DNA of 64,000 nucleotides from Caballeronia ptereochthonis (GCF_001545075.1 NZ_FCOB02000011.1:1-64000), one strand, 5' to 3'; positions 26,695 through 36,443 are shown, numbered from the stretch's first letter. Program-made: numbers and translations. The notes: generated by a model from the sequence alone, not told the origin.

Positions 26695-27834
26695 TCACGC
26701 GCCGACGCGCCGCGTCTCCTCCACTCCGGCAGCCACGAACGCGTCTCGCCAGAGCGAAATGGCTTTGTCCAGCGAAAAGCTTTCCCTGAGGCCCGCAGCT
26801 CGGGTCGCCAGACGCAGGCGCTCGACGTCGCTCAACATCAGCCTCTGCAACGCTTCCGCAAGCATCCGGGTATCGCCGACCTCCTTGACCAGAAGGCCGT
26901 TTTCCCCGTGCCGGATGATGTCGCGCGGACCGCAATCGCAGTCGTAACTCACGGCGGCGATGCCGCTCGCCATTGCTTCCGTGAGGGCCATCGGGAAGCC
27001 TTCGAATCGTGAACTCAACACATAGAGATCGGCGCGTTCGTACCAGTCGGCGATGTTGCCCGCCCTGCCCGGCAAGTGAATCCGGTCCCGGAGGTCCGCA
27101 TCATCGATCTGCTTTTGCAGCGCGGGCCGCTCGTCGCCTTCGCCCACGATCACGAGGTCCCACGCCGACACGGTGCTCACGATAGACGAGAAAGCGTCGA
27201 TCAGGTTATGAAAGCCCTTTTCTTCCGACAGTCGGCCGACCGCCAGCAACACGCGGCGATCGCGTCCGACGACGGCATCCGGCATGAGGGTCGGCTCGAG
27301 CCGCGGGATCGGCAGCGTGAAAGGCGGCGGGATCACGCACACGTCAGTGCACTCGCAATTTTTTTCGAGCCAGTGCTTGCTGTCGCCCGTCAGCGCCACG
27401 ACGAGATCCGCCGAGCGAAACGTCCAGCGGCGCAGCTGCTGCCAGGTTCGGCTCAAGGGCAGCATCGGCGGGTGCGTATGCTCGGTCGCGATGACCTTGC
27501 AAGGCAATCCGCGGGTCGCGAGAATCGCGAGGACGGACGCCACCGTCATGATTCCGAGAACGACGTCCGGCTTGAGCTCTCGCAGCACCTCGCGCAGCGC
27601 CCTGACACGCTCGAAATTCGCGCCGAGCGCGGCAAGCGCGCCGGGCGACACGCTCGCGGCATTCAGTGCGATGCGGCGCACGGCGGGATGAAGCGGATAG
27701 AAGTCGACGTCCGTCGACTCGATGGACACGACCGTGACGTCGGCTCCTCGCGCGACCCATTCGTTGGCGAGGCTCGCCGTGGTCCGCTCCGCACCGCCGC
27801 AATGCATGCAATAAATAAACATCAGGATCTTCAT
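26695..27834 (-). CDS. Family 4 glycosyltransferase
   Basis: 379 residues starting MKILMFIYCMHCGGAERTT (acceptor-side glycine loop). The donor domain starts near 190 (VLLAVGRLSEEKGFHNLI) and the E-x7-E signature is in SSRFEGFPMALTEAMASG. ATG 27834 is chosen over 27867 by alignment to the neighbouring paralogue. It lies 51 bases after the GT4 gene upstream, with which it shares much of its layout (AMSSRYEGLPMALMESLALG), suggesting duplication. Confidence 0.87.
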   Translation of the reverse strand: MKILMFIYCMHCGGAERTTASLANEWVARGADVTVVSIESTDVDFYPLHPAVRRIALNAASVSPGALAALGANFERVRALREVLRELKPDVVLGIMTVASVLAILATRGLPCKVIATEHTHPPMLPLSRTWQQLRRWTFRSADLVVALTGDSKHWLEKNCECTDVCVIPPPFTLPIPRLEPTLMPDAVVGRDRRVLLAVGRLSEEKGFHNLIDAFSSIVSTVSAWDLVIVGEGDERPALQKQIDDADLRDRIHLPGRAGNIADWYERADLYVLSSRFEGFPMALTEAMASGIAAVSYDCDCGPRDIIRHGENGLLVKEVGDTRMLAEALQRLMLSDVERLRLATRAAGLRESFSLDKAISLWRDAFVAAGVEETRRVGA

Positions 27835-27885
27835 TGCGATCTCTCGTTCGTTATTCCATGAGTCCAAAAACCGCTGCGGCCGTTA

Positions 27886-29004
27886 TCAGGACCCTGACGC
27901 CGCCGCGCCCACGCGGACGAACAGACGATCCCACATCGGCAATATGGCCTGTAACCCGTAGCGCTCGCGCATGGCGCACGAAGCCTGTCTGCCCATCTCC
28001 CGGCAAAGGCTGTCATCGTCGACGACGCGGCGCAACGCCTGCGTCAGCGCTTCGCGATCGCCGACGGGCACGAGCAAGCCGTCCTGCCCGTCACGCGTCA
28101 GTTCCCTCGGCCCGCTCGGGCAGTCGGACGCGACGCACGGCACGCCCAGTGCGAGACTTTCCATCAGCGCCATCGGCAGGCCCTCGTAGCGCGAGGACAT
28201 CGCGAACGCCCGCGCGCCCGACAGTTCGCGCCACATCGCGTCGGTCGTCCCGGGCAGAAAGATGCGGCCGCCCATGCCGAGCCGCCCGATCTGCGCCTCC
28301 AGGTTCGCCCGGTCGCTGCCTTCGCCCCAGATCCAGAGATCGACGTCGTCGCGCTCGCCCGCGACGGCCGCGAATGCATCGATCAACACGTCGAATTGTT
28401 TCTGCGCGGTAAGCCGCCCGACCGACACGATTCTTTTCCGCCCGCCTCGCTCTTCCCGCGCGAGCGCGAGCTCGAACACCTCGTTCGGCAGCGGATTGGG
28501 CATCACGACGATGGTTCGCACGCCGGGTACCATTCTGCGAAAAGGCTCGACGACGCCTTCCGTGAGCACCGTGACGATCCGGGCCGCGGGATAGAACACT
28601 CTGCACAGGATGGTCCAGAGGCGCGAGCGGCCGTCGACCGACGGATTGTTGTGCTCGCATGCGATCACCGGAATGCGCAAACCGCGCGACGCCAGCAGCG
28701 TCATGACGTTCACGTTGGGCAGGAAGGAAATCAGCACGTCCGGACGCGACTCGCGGATCAGCGCGCGCAGCGCCATGACGCGCGCAAGGTAGCGCGACAG
28801 GCCGCTTCCCCGGCTCGGGACGCGCTCTGCAAGATGGATCACGCGAACGCGCTCGTCGAGCGGATAGAACATGGCGCTCCGGCCCGAGAAGGTCGGCACG
28901 AGCGTGACCTCGTCGCCACGCGCGACCCACGCGTTGACGAGCGTTGCCGCGACGCGCTCAGCGCCGCCCGTTCCCATCGAACTCACCAGCAGGAAGATCT
29001 TCAT
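27886..29004 (-). CDS. Family 4 glycosyltransferase
   Basis: A 372-residue GT-B enzyme: MKIFLLVSSMGTGGAERVAATL at the N-terminus, donor domain from about 190 (RIVSVGRLTAQKQFDVLIDAF) and E-x7-E in SSRYEGLPMALMESLALG. It is directly downstream of the tyrosine autokinase (68-base gap) and upstream of a related GT4. It probably belongs to one transcript with the kinase. Confidence 0.87.
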   Translation of the reverse strand: MKIFLLVSSMGTGGAERVAATLVNAWVARGDEVTLVPTFSGRSAMFYPLDERVRVIHLAERVPSRGSGLSRYLARVMALRALIRESRPDVLISFLPNVNVMTLLASRGLRIPVIACEHNNPSVDGRSRLWTILCRVFYPAARIVTVLTEGVVEPFRRMVPGVRTIVVMPNPLPNEVFELALAREERGGRKRIVSVGRLTAQKQFDVLIDAFAAVAGERDDVDLWIWGEGSDRANLEAQIGRLGMGGRIFLPGTTDAMWRELSGARAFAMSSRYEGLPMALMESLALGVPCVASDCPSGPRELTRDGQDGLLVPVGDREALTQALRRVVDDDSLCREMGRQASCAMRERYGLQAILPMWDRLFVRVGAAASGS

Positions 29005-29072
29005 GGATGTGTGGTATCGATCGAAGCGTCAGCCATGCGCGAGCGCGCATCACAAAGCCTGGGCGACATTCA

Positions 29073-31310
29073 CTACGAATCCATTTCCTGATAGTAGGAC
29101 TTGTACGCTCCGCCTCCGTATCGTCTGGAATAAGCGTAGCCGCCCGCGCCCTCCGGCACGGCATTGAGCAGGAGACCGTTCACCTTGCAGCCCGCCTGAT
29201 TGAGACGCTGGATCGCGGCGGTGACCTCGGTCGCGCGCGTGACACCGTAGCGCGCCAGAAGCAGAATGGTCCCGGCCGTCGGAGCGATGATGCCCACGTC
29301 GGATACCGCGAGCACCGCGGCGGCGTCCACGATCACGATGTCGTAGTTGTCGGCCACCTCATCGAGTACGCGCTGGAAATTGCCTCTCAGCAGCAGCTCG
29401 GACGCGTTATCGGGATACCGGCCGACACAGAGGAAGTCCAGGTTCGGCAGCACCTCGCGACGAATCGCGTCCTTGATGGACAGCGAACCCTGCATCACTT
29501 CAGCGAGACCGGGCGCCCACGGCAGGCCCAGAATCCGATGCATGTGTCCGCGGCGAAGATCCGCGTCGATCAGCAGGACCCGCTTTCCGCCCGCGGCAAG
29601 TACCGCCGCGAAGTTGGCCGACGTGAACGACTTGCCGCTGCGCGGCATCGGGCCGCTCAACATGACGACCTTGTTGCGCGCACCGATCATGGAGACCTGC
29701 ACGGCCGTGCGCAGAATCCGCAGCCCTTCGACCGCCGGGTCCTGAGGACACTTGGCGGCCAGCAGGCGCTCCGGCACGCTCGGGGTCTTGTTCCTCGCGA
29801 GGCGCCCTTCGTCCACGCTCAGCGGGATGGCGCCGTACAGCTGCAAGCCCGTGCTCGACAGCTCGATCGGATCGACGACGCCCTTCTTCAGGTAATCGCG
29901 TCCGAAAGCGAGACCGAGCCCCGCAAGCAGGCCGGCGATCGCGGAAACCAGGATGATCATCATCCTGTTCGGCTTGCTGGGCAGCTCCGGAACCTCGGCG
30001 TCGTCCACGATACGCACGGCGCTGATCTTTCCGGCCCGCAACAATTGAAGCTGCTCCATGTTCGAGCGCATCGTGGCATACACGTCGGTGGCCACGCGCA
30101 CTTCGCGCATCAGGCGAACGGTGCCCTGCTCGTCGGCCGGCAGCTCGCGGACGCGGTCGGTGAGCGAGTCGCGATATCGGCGCGTCGCCTCGATCTGCTT
30201 GTCCAGTTGCGCGACTTCCGGATGACTGGGCGAGAAGCGCGCCGCCAGTTCCTGGCGCTTCTGCTGGAGCTGATAGAGCGAGGATTCCGCCGTCGAAGAT
30301 TGCTGCAGGAGCACACGTGCCTGTTCGCTGATATCGACCGACGCATGCCGGTTGCGATAGTCGTTGTACCGCGTCTCTGCCTGTTCGACCTGTTGTCGCA
30401 ACGCCGGAAGCTGCGAATTCAGGAAATCGAGCGAAGACTGCGCGCGCACCGCCTTGCGCTCGGCATTCTGCCTTTCGTATGCGTGGCCGATCGCGTTGAT
30501 CGTCGCGCTCACGGCGACCGGATCCGCGCCCGACAGCGTCGCGGCCAGCACATCCGACTTGTTGCCCTGTTCGTCGACCGTCATCGATCGCTTGATCGTC
30601 TGGATGGCGGAAGCGCGCGAGACGCGGCGCACCGTGAACGCGGCCCCCGGCTCCGCATTGATGGAGGCGACGCGCAGCTTGAGCGGGCCGCTGGCGGTGT
30701 TGAAGGTCATCGCTTCGCCGACCTTGCCGGTGACCGGAGCGTCGAGTCCCGGGCCGCTCAGTACATAGAGATTGCCGGCCAGCGTCTTGAGTTCGTATGA
30801 ACGTCCCACGTCGCGCTTGGGTACCTCGAACGAACGAACGTCGATCGACTCGGTGCCCCACGCGTATCCACCGAGGCCCAGCAGTCCCGGAGTGGAAAGC
30901 CCTTGTGCATATCGTGCGATGACTCGCCCGATGAGGGGAAAGTAGACGGGCTGGGCGGTGACTGCAAGGTTCAACCCGTCGACGGCCTCGCCGACGACGC
31001 GATTGGAGCCGAGTATTTGAATCTCGCCCTCGGCATTCGACCTGGTTCCGACGATTGACGATGCATCACCTACATATTCATTAGACGAACGGGTGTTGCC
31101 CTCTCCGGTATCTTCCAGTTGAACGACGATTTTCGCTTGATAGACCGGCGGCGCGATAACTGCATAAATAAAACCCGTCGCGAATATTAAGACGAAAGCG
31201 CAGATGACCAGCCAGCGGTGAGAATAGATAGTGTCGATTACGCTGTTGAAATCGAACCGTGGAGGTGATCCGTTATCCTCCACAGCGCGTTGGTCCATTT
31301 GCTCCGCCAT
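29073..31310 (-). CDS. Polysaccharide co-polymerase / BY-kinase (Wzc/BceF-type)
   Basis: A 745-residue inner-membrane tyrosine autokinase controlling chain length and export. The N-terminal Wzz domain has one transmembrane segment at about 33-53. A long coiled-coil periplasmic region follows (about 270-400), then a second transmembrane segment (about 425-445, MMIILVSAIAGLLAGLGLAF). The cytosolic kinase has Walker A GPMPRSGKSF and Walker A' VLLIDADLRRG. The later Walker B reads IVIVDAAAVLAVSD instead of the usual DTPP type. A C-terminal tyrosine cluster (YAYSRRYGGGAYKSYYQ) is the autophosphorylation site. No Wzb-like phosphatase or Wza-like channel is next to it. Confidence 0.92.
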   Translation of the reverse strand: MAEQMDQRAVEDNGSPPRFDFNSVIDTIYSHRWLVICAFVLIFATGFIYAVIAPPVYQAKIVVQLEDTGEGNTRSSNEYVGDASSIVGTRSNAEGEIQILGSNRVVGEAVDGLNLAVTAQPVYFPLIGRVIARYAQGLSTPGLLGLGGYAWGTESIDVRSFEVPKRDVGRSYELKTLAGNLYVLSGPGLDAPVTGKVGEAMTFNTASGPLKLRVASINAEPGAAFTVRRVSRASAIQTIKRSMTVDEQGNKSDVLAATLSGADPVAVSATINAIGHAYERQNAERKAVRAQSSLDFLNSQLPALRQQVEQAETRYNDYRNRHASVDISEQARVLLQQSSTAESSLYQLQQKRQELAARFSPSHPEVAQLDKQIEATRRYRDSLTDRVRELPADEQGTVRLMREVRVATDVYATMRSNMEQLQLLRAGKISAVRIVDDAEVPELPSKPNRMMIILVSAIAGLLAGLGLAFGRDYLKKGVVDPIELSSTGLQLYGAIPLSVDEGRLARNKTPSVPERLLAAKCPQDPAVEGLRILRTAVQVSMIGARNKVVMLSGPMPRSGKSFTSANFAAVLAAGGKRVLLIDADLRRGHMHRILGLPWAPGLAEVMQGSLSIKDAIRREVLPNLDFLCVGRYPDNASELLLRGNFQRVLDEVADNYDIVIVDAAAVLAVSDVGIIAPTAGTILLLARYGVTRATEVTAAIQRLNQAGCKVNGLLLNAVPEGAGGYAYSRRYGGGAYKSYYQEMDS

Positions 31311-31835
31311 GCTCTTCCCCTTTCGTTCAGCGTGTCTGTCAAACAGGAGATTGTTATGGCACCCCGCTTCAACCCGAGAGAGGGGCCGTTTGGCTCCATT
31401 TGTCCAAACCGACGCCAGGCAGCCGCATTTATCTGACTTAAAAAACGGGCGGCCTTTGACACAGCCAAGTAATAATTCCGAGCTTCATTAGAACTGCATA
31501 TCGGCACTGATTTTGTGCGGTGCTCCGTATCGTATAACGCCGTTGTCGATAACAGCAACACGCTTTATGCATTTATTTGGTTGATCTGAAGATATGATTT
31601 TCTAGCGTTAGGGGATACCTCTACGAAAAAACTTGTGGAATGCCGATGCGTTGTTGATTAGGATACTTTGCGGACAGCAAAAGGCTGTCCTATCGATTCA
31701 ACATATTAGTGAACGCTTATTAGTTTTTTTCGCTTTTTCGCACGAAAGAGTACTTGCCCCCGCACTGTGGAGTTGGAGCAACCCGTAATTTTCCGCACCG
31801 CACCATGCCGCTTTCGTAAGCTCACGGAGAACCAA
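31311..31835. other. Divergent AT-rich promoter region
   Basis: About 525 bases between the kinase gene and the initiating transferase gene, AT-rich at 31480-31740. It must hold promoters for both operons, but I cannot pick a convincing -35/-10 pair. No supported gene. Confidence 0.45.
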
Positions 31836-32984
31836 ATGGTTAACTTGACAGTTGGCTTCACAAGCGCGTTTCTGGTGACGTGGCTGGTTGTCAGGTATGC
31901 GGGGATCTACGCACGCTCTTCCCTCGACCTCGATCTTCGCGCCGTCCAGAGAAATCATTACCGCGCGGTTCCCCGGGTAGGTGGTCTCGCGATCTTCTGC
32001 GCCACGGCCGTCACCTTCGCGACGTCGACGGTCTTTCATACATCACCGACGTACGAGGCGTTTCTTTTGTTGAGCTGCGCGACGCCCGCTTTCATCGGTG
32101 GACTCGCGGAAGACCTCACCAAGCGCGTGACCCCGCGCGTACGTCTTCTTTGCGCGCTGGCGGCTGCGCTCGCGGGTTGCTTCGTACTGCACGCGGTCGT
32201 CGACAGGGTGGATTTGCCGGTCATCGATTTCATGCTGCGCATCGTGCCCATCGGCATCGCATTCACCGTCGTTGCCGTGGCCGGTGTCACGAACGCGATG
32301 AATATCGTCGATGGCCTGAACGGCCTCGCTTCAGTCATCGCGATTCTGATCTTCGCCTCGATCGGGTATGTTGCCGTCACCGTGAACGACTGGCTCGTCG
32401 CGAGCGTGGCCTTCACGATGATCGGCACGATCGGCGGATTCGTCCTGTGGAACTATCCCTCGGCGCTCGTGTTCATGGGTGACGGCGGCGCTTACTTCGT
32501 CGGGTTCGTCATGGCGGAGCTCGTCGTGCTGCTGATCGCACGTCATCCAAACGTCAGCGCGTTCTATGCGATCGTAGCCATGTATCCGGCCTTCGAGACG
32601 ATCTTCTCCATCTACCGGCGACGATACGTTCGCGGGCGGCCTGTCGATGCGCCGGATGCGCTGCATCTTCATACGCTCATTTACAAGCGGATCGGCCGCA
32701 AGGGCATCTCCTTCAGGGATATGCAGCGCTGCACGCGGCGCAACTCGGTCAGTTCGATCTACCTGTGGGTTCTGAGTCTCATCACGATCGTCCCGGCCAC
32801 GTTCTTCTGGAACTCGCCGTATGTGCTCGGGATCGCCGCCGTCGCGTTCGCGGGCGCGTATGTCTGGATGTATTCGGTTATCGTCAGGTTCAAGACGCCG
32901 GGCTGGATGATGCTCCCCGTCTGGATGCTCGGACACGCTTCCCGCGCCGAACGGCCGCCGGCGGCGCCTGATCGGCTGCGCTGA
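31836..32984 (+). CDS. MraY/WecA/TagO-family undecaprenyl-phosphate sugar-1-phosphate transferase
   Basis: A 382-residue integral membrane enzyme with about ten membrane segments. It has the WecA-type motifs NAMNIVDGLNGLA (Mg/substrate aspartates), FMGDGGAYFVG and the cytosolic HLHTLIYKR (HxH loop). It transfers HexNAc-1-phosphate from a UDP-sugar to undecaprenyl phosphate, starting repeat-unit assembly. ATG 31836 has ACGGAGAACC upstream; the earlier in-frame ATG 31767 is less likely. It is divergent from the kinase gene and is the only initiating transferase seen in the window. Confidence 0.9.
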   Translation: MVNLTVGFTSAFLVTWLVVRYAGIYARSSLDLDLRAVQRNHYRAVPRVGGLAIFCATAVTFATSTVFHTSPTYEAFLLLSCATPAFIGGLAEDLTKRVTPRVRLLCALAAALAGCFVLHAVVDRVDLPVIDFMLRIVPIGIAFTVVAVAGVTNAMNIVDGLNGLASVIAILIFASIGYVAVTVNDWLVASVAFTMIGTIGGFVLWNYPSALVFMGDGGAYFVGFVMAELVVLLIARHPNVSAFYAIVAMYPAFETIFSIYRRRYVRGRPVDAPDALHLHTLIYKRIGRKGISFRDMQRCTRRNSVSSIYLWVLSLITIVPATFFWNSPYVLGIAAVAFAGAYVWMYSVIVRFKTPGWMMLPVWMLGHASRAERPPAAPDRLR

Positions 32985-33021
32985 ACCTTCGGGCGAAAGT
33001 CCAAGCGTCAAATCCGGGCTT

Positions 33022-33057
33022 GCGCGTTCATGCCCTGCCGCATGAACGCGCAGGTTT
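33022..33057 (+). terminator. Probable terminator after the WecA-like gene
   Basis: Perfect 11-bp stem GCGCGTTCATG / CATGAACGCGC with an 8-base loop. The T-run afterwards is weak (AGGTTTCATT). Confidence 0.5.
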
Positions 33058-33210
33058 CATTCAACGCGCGATTCGCTCGCGGCCCTCCACGTTCGTGTCC
33101 GCCATCCGCGCCTGCATCACGCGCAGACGGGCAACGCGACCTTCGTCCGGATTCGATGCGAACGCCTTCGCGCATGCTCGGTCGCGAGCGCTCGCACGGC
33201 AGGCTGCCTG

Positions 33211-33639
33211 TCAGCGCCAGCGCTTGCCGGCGCCCATGCCATTGGGATCCCTGTGGGGTTTCGTCGATTCGTATCCGAGTCCGATCGCGCGATTCAGAAT
33301 CGCTCGCGTACCCGGCGTGATGCTCATGTGCGCAAGCCGGGACGGCTCGGCCCAGAGCACTTCGTCGAGGCCGCCTCCCATAGCCGCGCGCGGATGCACG
33401 TCGTCCGGGATCGCGATGCGAAAGACATGATGAAGGTGATGCGCGGATACCTGTTGAAACAGAAACGCGGCCGCGCTCGCTTCGACGCCGCTTTCCTCGT
33501 GCAACGCCCGGATCGCCGCGACGATGGGCAGCTCATCGAGCTCCACCGTCCCGCCCGGCAGCAGCCATGGACCGCCGCGTTCCCGAACCAGAAGCACCGC
33601 ATGGTGTCGAACCAGCAGCACAGTCGCTCGTACTCTCAT
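33211..33639 (-). CDS. NUDIX hydrolase
   Basis: A 142-residue single-domain protein starting MRVRATVLLVRHHAVLLVRE, preceded by GGAGACGGGG. The Nudix box reads GTVELDE, then seven residues, then RALHEESGV: all consensus positions except the first glutamate of REUxEE, which is Ala. The two metal-binding glutamates (EE) are kept, so activity is likely. The substrate, a nucleoside diphosphate derivative, is unknown. It is not obviously linked to the neighbours. Confidence 0.82.
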   Translation of the reverse strand: MRVRATVLLVRHHAVLLVRERGGPWLLPGGTVELDELPIVAAIRALHEESGVEASAAAFLFQQVSAHHLHHVFRIAIPDDVHPRAAMGGGLDEVLWAEPSRLAHMSITPGTRAILNRAIGLGYESTKPHRDPNGMGAGKRWR

Positions 33640-34024
33640 CCCCGTCTCCGTGTTGCACTCCAACTCGTTATTGGATTGATGGTGCGCTCCGAAGCACCGG
33701 CGTTCCGTTGTCTGTCGCGCCGTCGCCTCGATCTCAGGCTTGAACTGGCGTGCGAGGAGATTTTCCCAGCGCTGGTTACATGCGGCAAGGCGTGCAATCC
33801 CCACGTGCGCACGAACGCACACGCGAGCGCCGGGCGTCGTCCTGTGAGGATTTCCGCTCGCGCTCGCACGCGTCTGAGATTATCCGAGTGAGGGAAAGCC
33901 GGTGAGTTCCGCGCTTGCGGCATCCGCGGAGGACGACGGCGGGTGATGCGCGGCCGCGCGCCCGGATTCTGGCGCGCGGCCGGCGAGGACTACTGCGGGA
34001 AGGTTGGGTCTGCTGCGCTCGACC
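33640..34024. other. Intergenic region
   Basis: 385 bases between the NUDIX gene and the end of the phospholipase gene. I see no supported gene or clear signal. Confidence 0.4.
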
Positions 34025-36136
34025 TCACGCGCCGAACGCGGGGTCGCTCATGCTGTCGCGTCCGGTCTCGACGTGACCCGCGAGACGCCGCAGGAACGCG
34101 CGATCCGTATCCACCTTGACCTCGACGTCGTACCAGCCGTGCGCGTCGCGCAGATCGAGGTAGACCTGCGCGGTGTCTCCGCCGCGCACGCGCCGGGTGA
34201 TCGTCTTCGACGAATCGTAGGCATTGGTCACGCTGAACGTGCAGGCGGCCGTTCCGCGATTCTCGAGCCGCAGTTGCAGATTGCCGTTGGCGACGTCATA
34301 GCCTTCCGCCACTTCCGGCGCGGCCTGTTCGCGCGACCACCAGCCGTGCTGCGCGTCGGCCTTGCCCGCGATCCGTCGCAGGAAGCCGTTCGGTCCATGC
34401 ACGACGAAATCGAAGCTGCCATCCGGATTCGCAGAAACGCGGTCGGCGAGACGCTTGCGCGCTTCGACCGTGTACGTGCGCGGCGCATCGGCGCTGGCGT
34501 TGCGATAGAGCAGAAAAACCGCGCCCGCGCTGCCGGTATTGACGAAATCGAACGAGACGATGTCCTTCGCGGCATCCGGACGCGTGCGCACGAAGAGCTC
34601 GTACGGCAGCGCGCGCGCCGCGCGAACGCCCGGCTCCTGCAACGGCTGCGCCTGCGCGACAGGCGGCAACGGCACGTAGTCGGGATGGCGCACCCTGTCG
34701 GGCGGGACGTAGCCGCTGGTGCTGGGCAGCACGGGCAATCCGCCGTTCGGATTGCGGAAGTCGAACGCGGACGTCAGATCACCGCAGATCGCCCGACGCC
34801 ACGGCGAGATGTTCGGCTCGGCGAGACCGTGCGCGCGGCCGAATCGCTTCTGGATGAAGCGGATCACCGAAGTATGGTCGAACGTTTCCGAGCAGACCCA
34901 GCCGCCTCTCGACCACGGCGACACGACGAGCATCGGCACGCGTGCGCCGAGACCATACGGGCCGCTCGCGTATTTCGCGCTGCCCGGGAAGATTTCCTCG
35001 CTCGTGTCGACGGTGGAGAGGCCGTTGGCGCTCGAAGTCGGCGGAAACGGCGGAACCACGTGATCGAAGAAACCGTCGTTCTCGTCGTAGTTGATGAGGA
35101 GCGCCGTCTTGCTCCATACGTCGGGGTTCGACGTCAGCACCTGCAGCACCTGATCGATGTACCACGCTCCGTAGTTCGCGGGCCAGTTGGGATGCTCCGA
35201 GAAGGCTTCGGGCGCCACGATCCATGACACTTGCGGCAGCGTGCCGCCCTGCACGTCGCGCTTGAGGATCGCGAAATAATCGTCGCCGGCGGCGGCGTTG
35301 GTGCCGCGCCGGGCCTTTTCATACAGCGGGCTGCCGGGCTGCGCGTTCTGGTATTGCGTGAAATAGAGCAGCGAGTTGTCGCCGTAGTTGCCGATGTAGG
35401 CGTCGTCGGTCCAGCCCCACGAATTCTTCGCATCGAGCCCGGTGCCGATGTCCTGATAGATCTTCCACGAGATTCCGGCGCGCTCCAGCACTTCGGGGAA
35501 CGTCGACCAGCCGTAGCCGGCTTCCGCGTTGTCGACGACCGGGCCGCCGCCCGCGCCGTCGTTGCCGACATAGCCCGTCCACATGTAATAGCGGTTCGGG
35601 TCGGTCGACGTGTTGGTCGAGCAGTGATAGGCGTCGCAGATCGTGAAGGCATCGGCGAGCTGATAGTGGAACGGGATGTCGTCGCGCTTCAGGTACGCCA
35701 TCGTCGTCGTGCCCTTGAACGGCACCCACTGGTCGTAGAGACCGCCGTGGAACGCGCCCTGCCCGCTCACCCAGTCGTGCGGCAGGTCCTGCAGGAACTG
35801 CAGGCCGAGGTTCGACGCGCCCGGATGGAACGGCAGCACCTCGCCCGCGCCCGCCGCGATCGGCTGGTTGAAGACCGGCTTGCCGCTCGGCAGCGTGACG
35901 GCGCTTTTGTCGCCAAAGCCCCGCACGCCGCGCAGGGTGCCGAAGTAATGATCGAACGAGCGGTTCTCCTGCATCAGCACGACGATATGCTCGATATCCT
36001 CGATCGATCCATGCCGATTGTTCGCGGGAATCGCGAGCGCCTGGCGAATGCCGAGCGGCATCACGTTCAACGCGGCGGTCGCACCAGCGGCCTCGACGGC
36101 CGCGCGCAGAAAGTCACGACGATTCTTGTTTTTCAT
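34025..36136 (-). CDS. plcN: Tat-exported phospholipase C (phosphocholine-type)
   Basis: A 703-residue bacterial phospholipase C of the acid phosphatase-like superfamily. The N-terminal Tat signal is NRRDFLRAA. The catalytic domain starts IEHIVVLMQENRSFDHYFGTLRG, with YDENDGFFDHVVPP and later SEHPNWPANYGAWYID. Two C-terminal DUF756-like domains (about 520-610 and 620-700) are typical of these enzymes. It hydrolyses phosphatidylcholine or sphingomyelin outside the cytoplasm, releasing phosphocholine. A 92-residue lipoprotein gene lies 28 bases upstream on the same strand. Exact headgroup specificity is not readable. Confidence 0.92.
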   Translation of the reverse strand: MKNKNRRDFLRAAVEAAGATAALNVMPLGIRQALAIPANNRHGSIEDIEHIVVLMQENRSFDHYFGTLRGVRGFGDKSAVTLPSGKPVFNQPIAAGAGEVLPFHPGASNLGLQFLQDLPHDWVSGQGAFHGGLYDQWVPFKGTTTMAYLKRDDIPFHYQLADAFTICDAYHCSTNTSTDPNRYYMWTGYVGNDGAGGGPVVDNAEAGYGWSTFPEVLERAGISWKIYQDIGTGLDAKNSWGWTDDAYIGNYGDNSLLYFTQYQNAQPGSPLYEKARRGTNAAAGDDYFAILKRDVQGGTLPQVSWIVAPEAFSEHPNWPANYGAWYIDQVLQVLTSNPDVWSKTALLINYDENDGFFDHVVPPFPPTSSANGLSTVDTSEEIFPGSAKYASGPYGLGARVPMLVVSPWSRGGWVCSETFDHTSVIRFIQKRFGRAHGLAEPNISPWRRAICGDLTSAFDFRNPNGGLPVLPSTSGYVPPDRVRHPDYVPLPPVAQAQPLQEPGVRAARALPYELFVRTRPDAAKDIVSFDFVNTGSAGAVFLLYRNASADAPRTYTVEARKRLADRVSANPDGSFDFVVHGPNGFLRRIAGKADAQHGWWSREQAAPEVAEGYDVANGNLQLRLENRGTAACTFSVTNAYDSSKTITRRVRGGDTAQVYLDLRDAHGWYDVEVKVDTDRAFLRRLAGHVETGRDSMSDPAFGA

Positions 36137-36164
36137 CGGTATGCGGGGAAAGTGGAAGGGAATG

Positions 36165-36443
36165 TCAGTCCACCGTGTGAATCACCGGTGTCGCGAGCGC
36201 GTCCGACGAAGCCCGCGCGATGCCTGCCTGCGCGGACTGGCCAGAAGCGCCGCCTGTGGCTTGCTTTGCCCAGTCTTGAAGCTCGCTTGTTTCGGTTGCA
36301 GCGGAAGGCGCGCTGCTCGCAGCGGAGACCGTGGGAGACGGATTCGCGTCGTCCGGCTCCGGCTTGCTGCATCCGCAAACGATTGCGCAGACGCAGACGA
36401 CAAGTCGCGCCGCCGTGCGGCGAGGGCCTGGGACAGACGACAT
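36165..36443 (-). CDS. Small lipoprotein encoded upstream of phospholipase C
   Basis: 92 residues. Start ATG 36443 follows GGAGAACTCCG. A basic N-region, a hydrophobic core (LVVCVCAIVCGC) and a lipobox-like CGC precede an acidic/proline linker and a short polar tail ending ATPVIHTVD. It is probably co-transcribed with the phospholipase gene 28 bases downstream and may help its export or release. The family is not recognised. Confidence 0.65.
   Translation of the reverse strand: MSSVPGPRRTAARLVVCVCAIVCGCSKPEPDDANPSPTVSAASSAPSAATETSELQDWAKQATGGASGQSAQAGIARASSDALATPVIHTVD

Noticed and set aside
28944..30800. 618-codon plus-strand frame
   Set aside because: Exactly opposite the tyrosine autokinase gene; composition is Arg/His-rich and without domain signatures.
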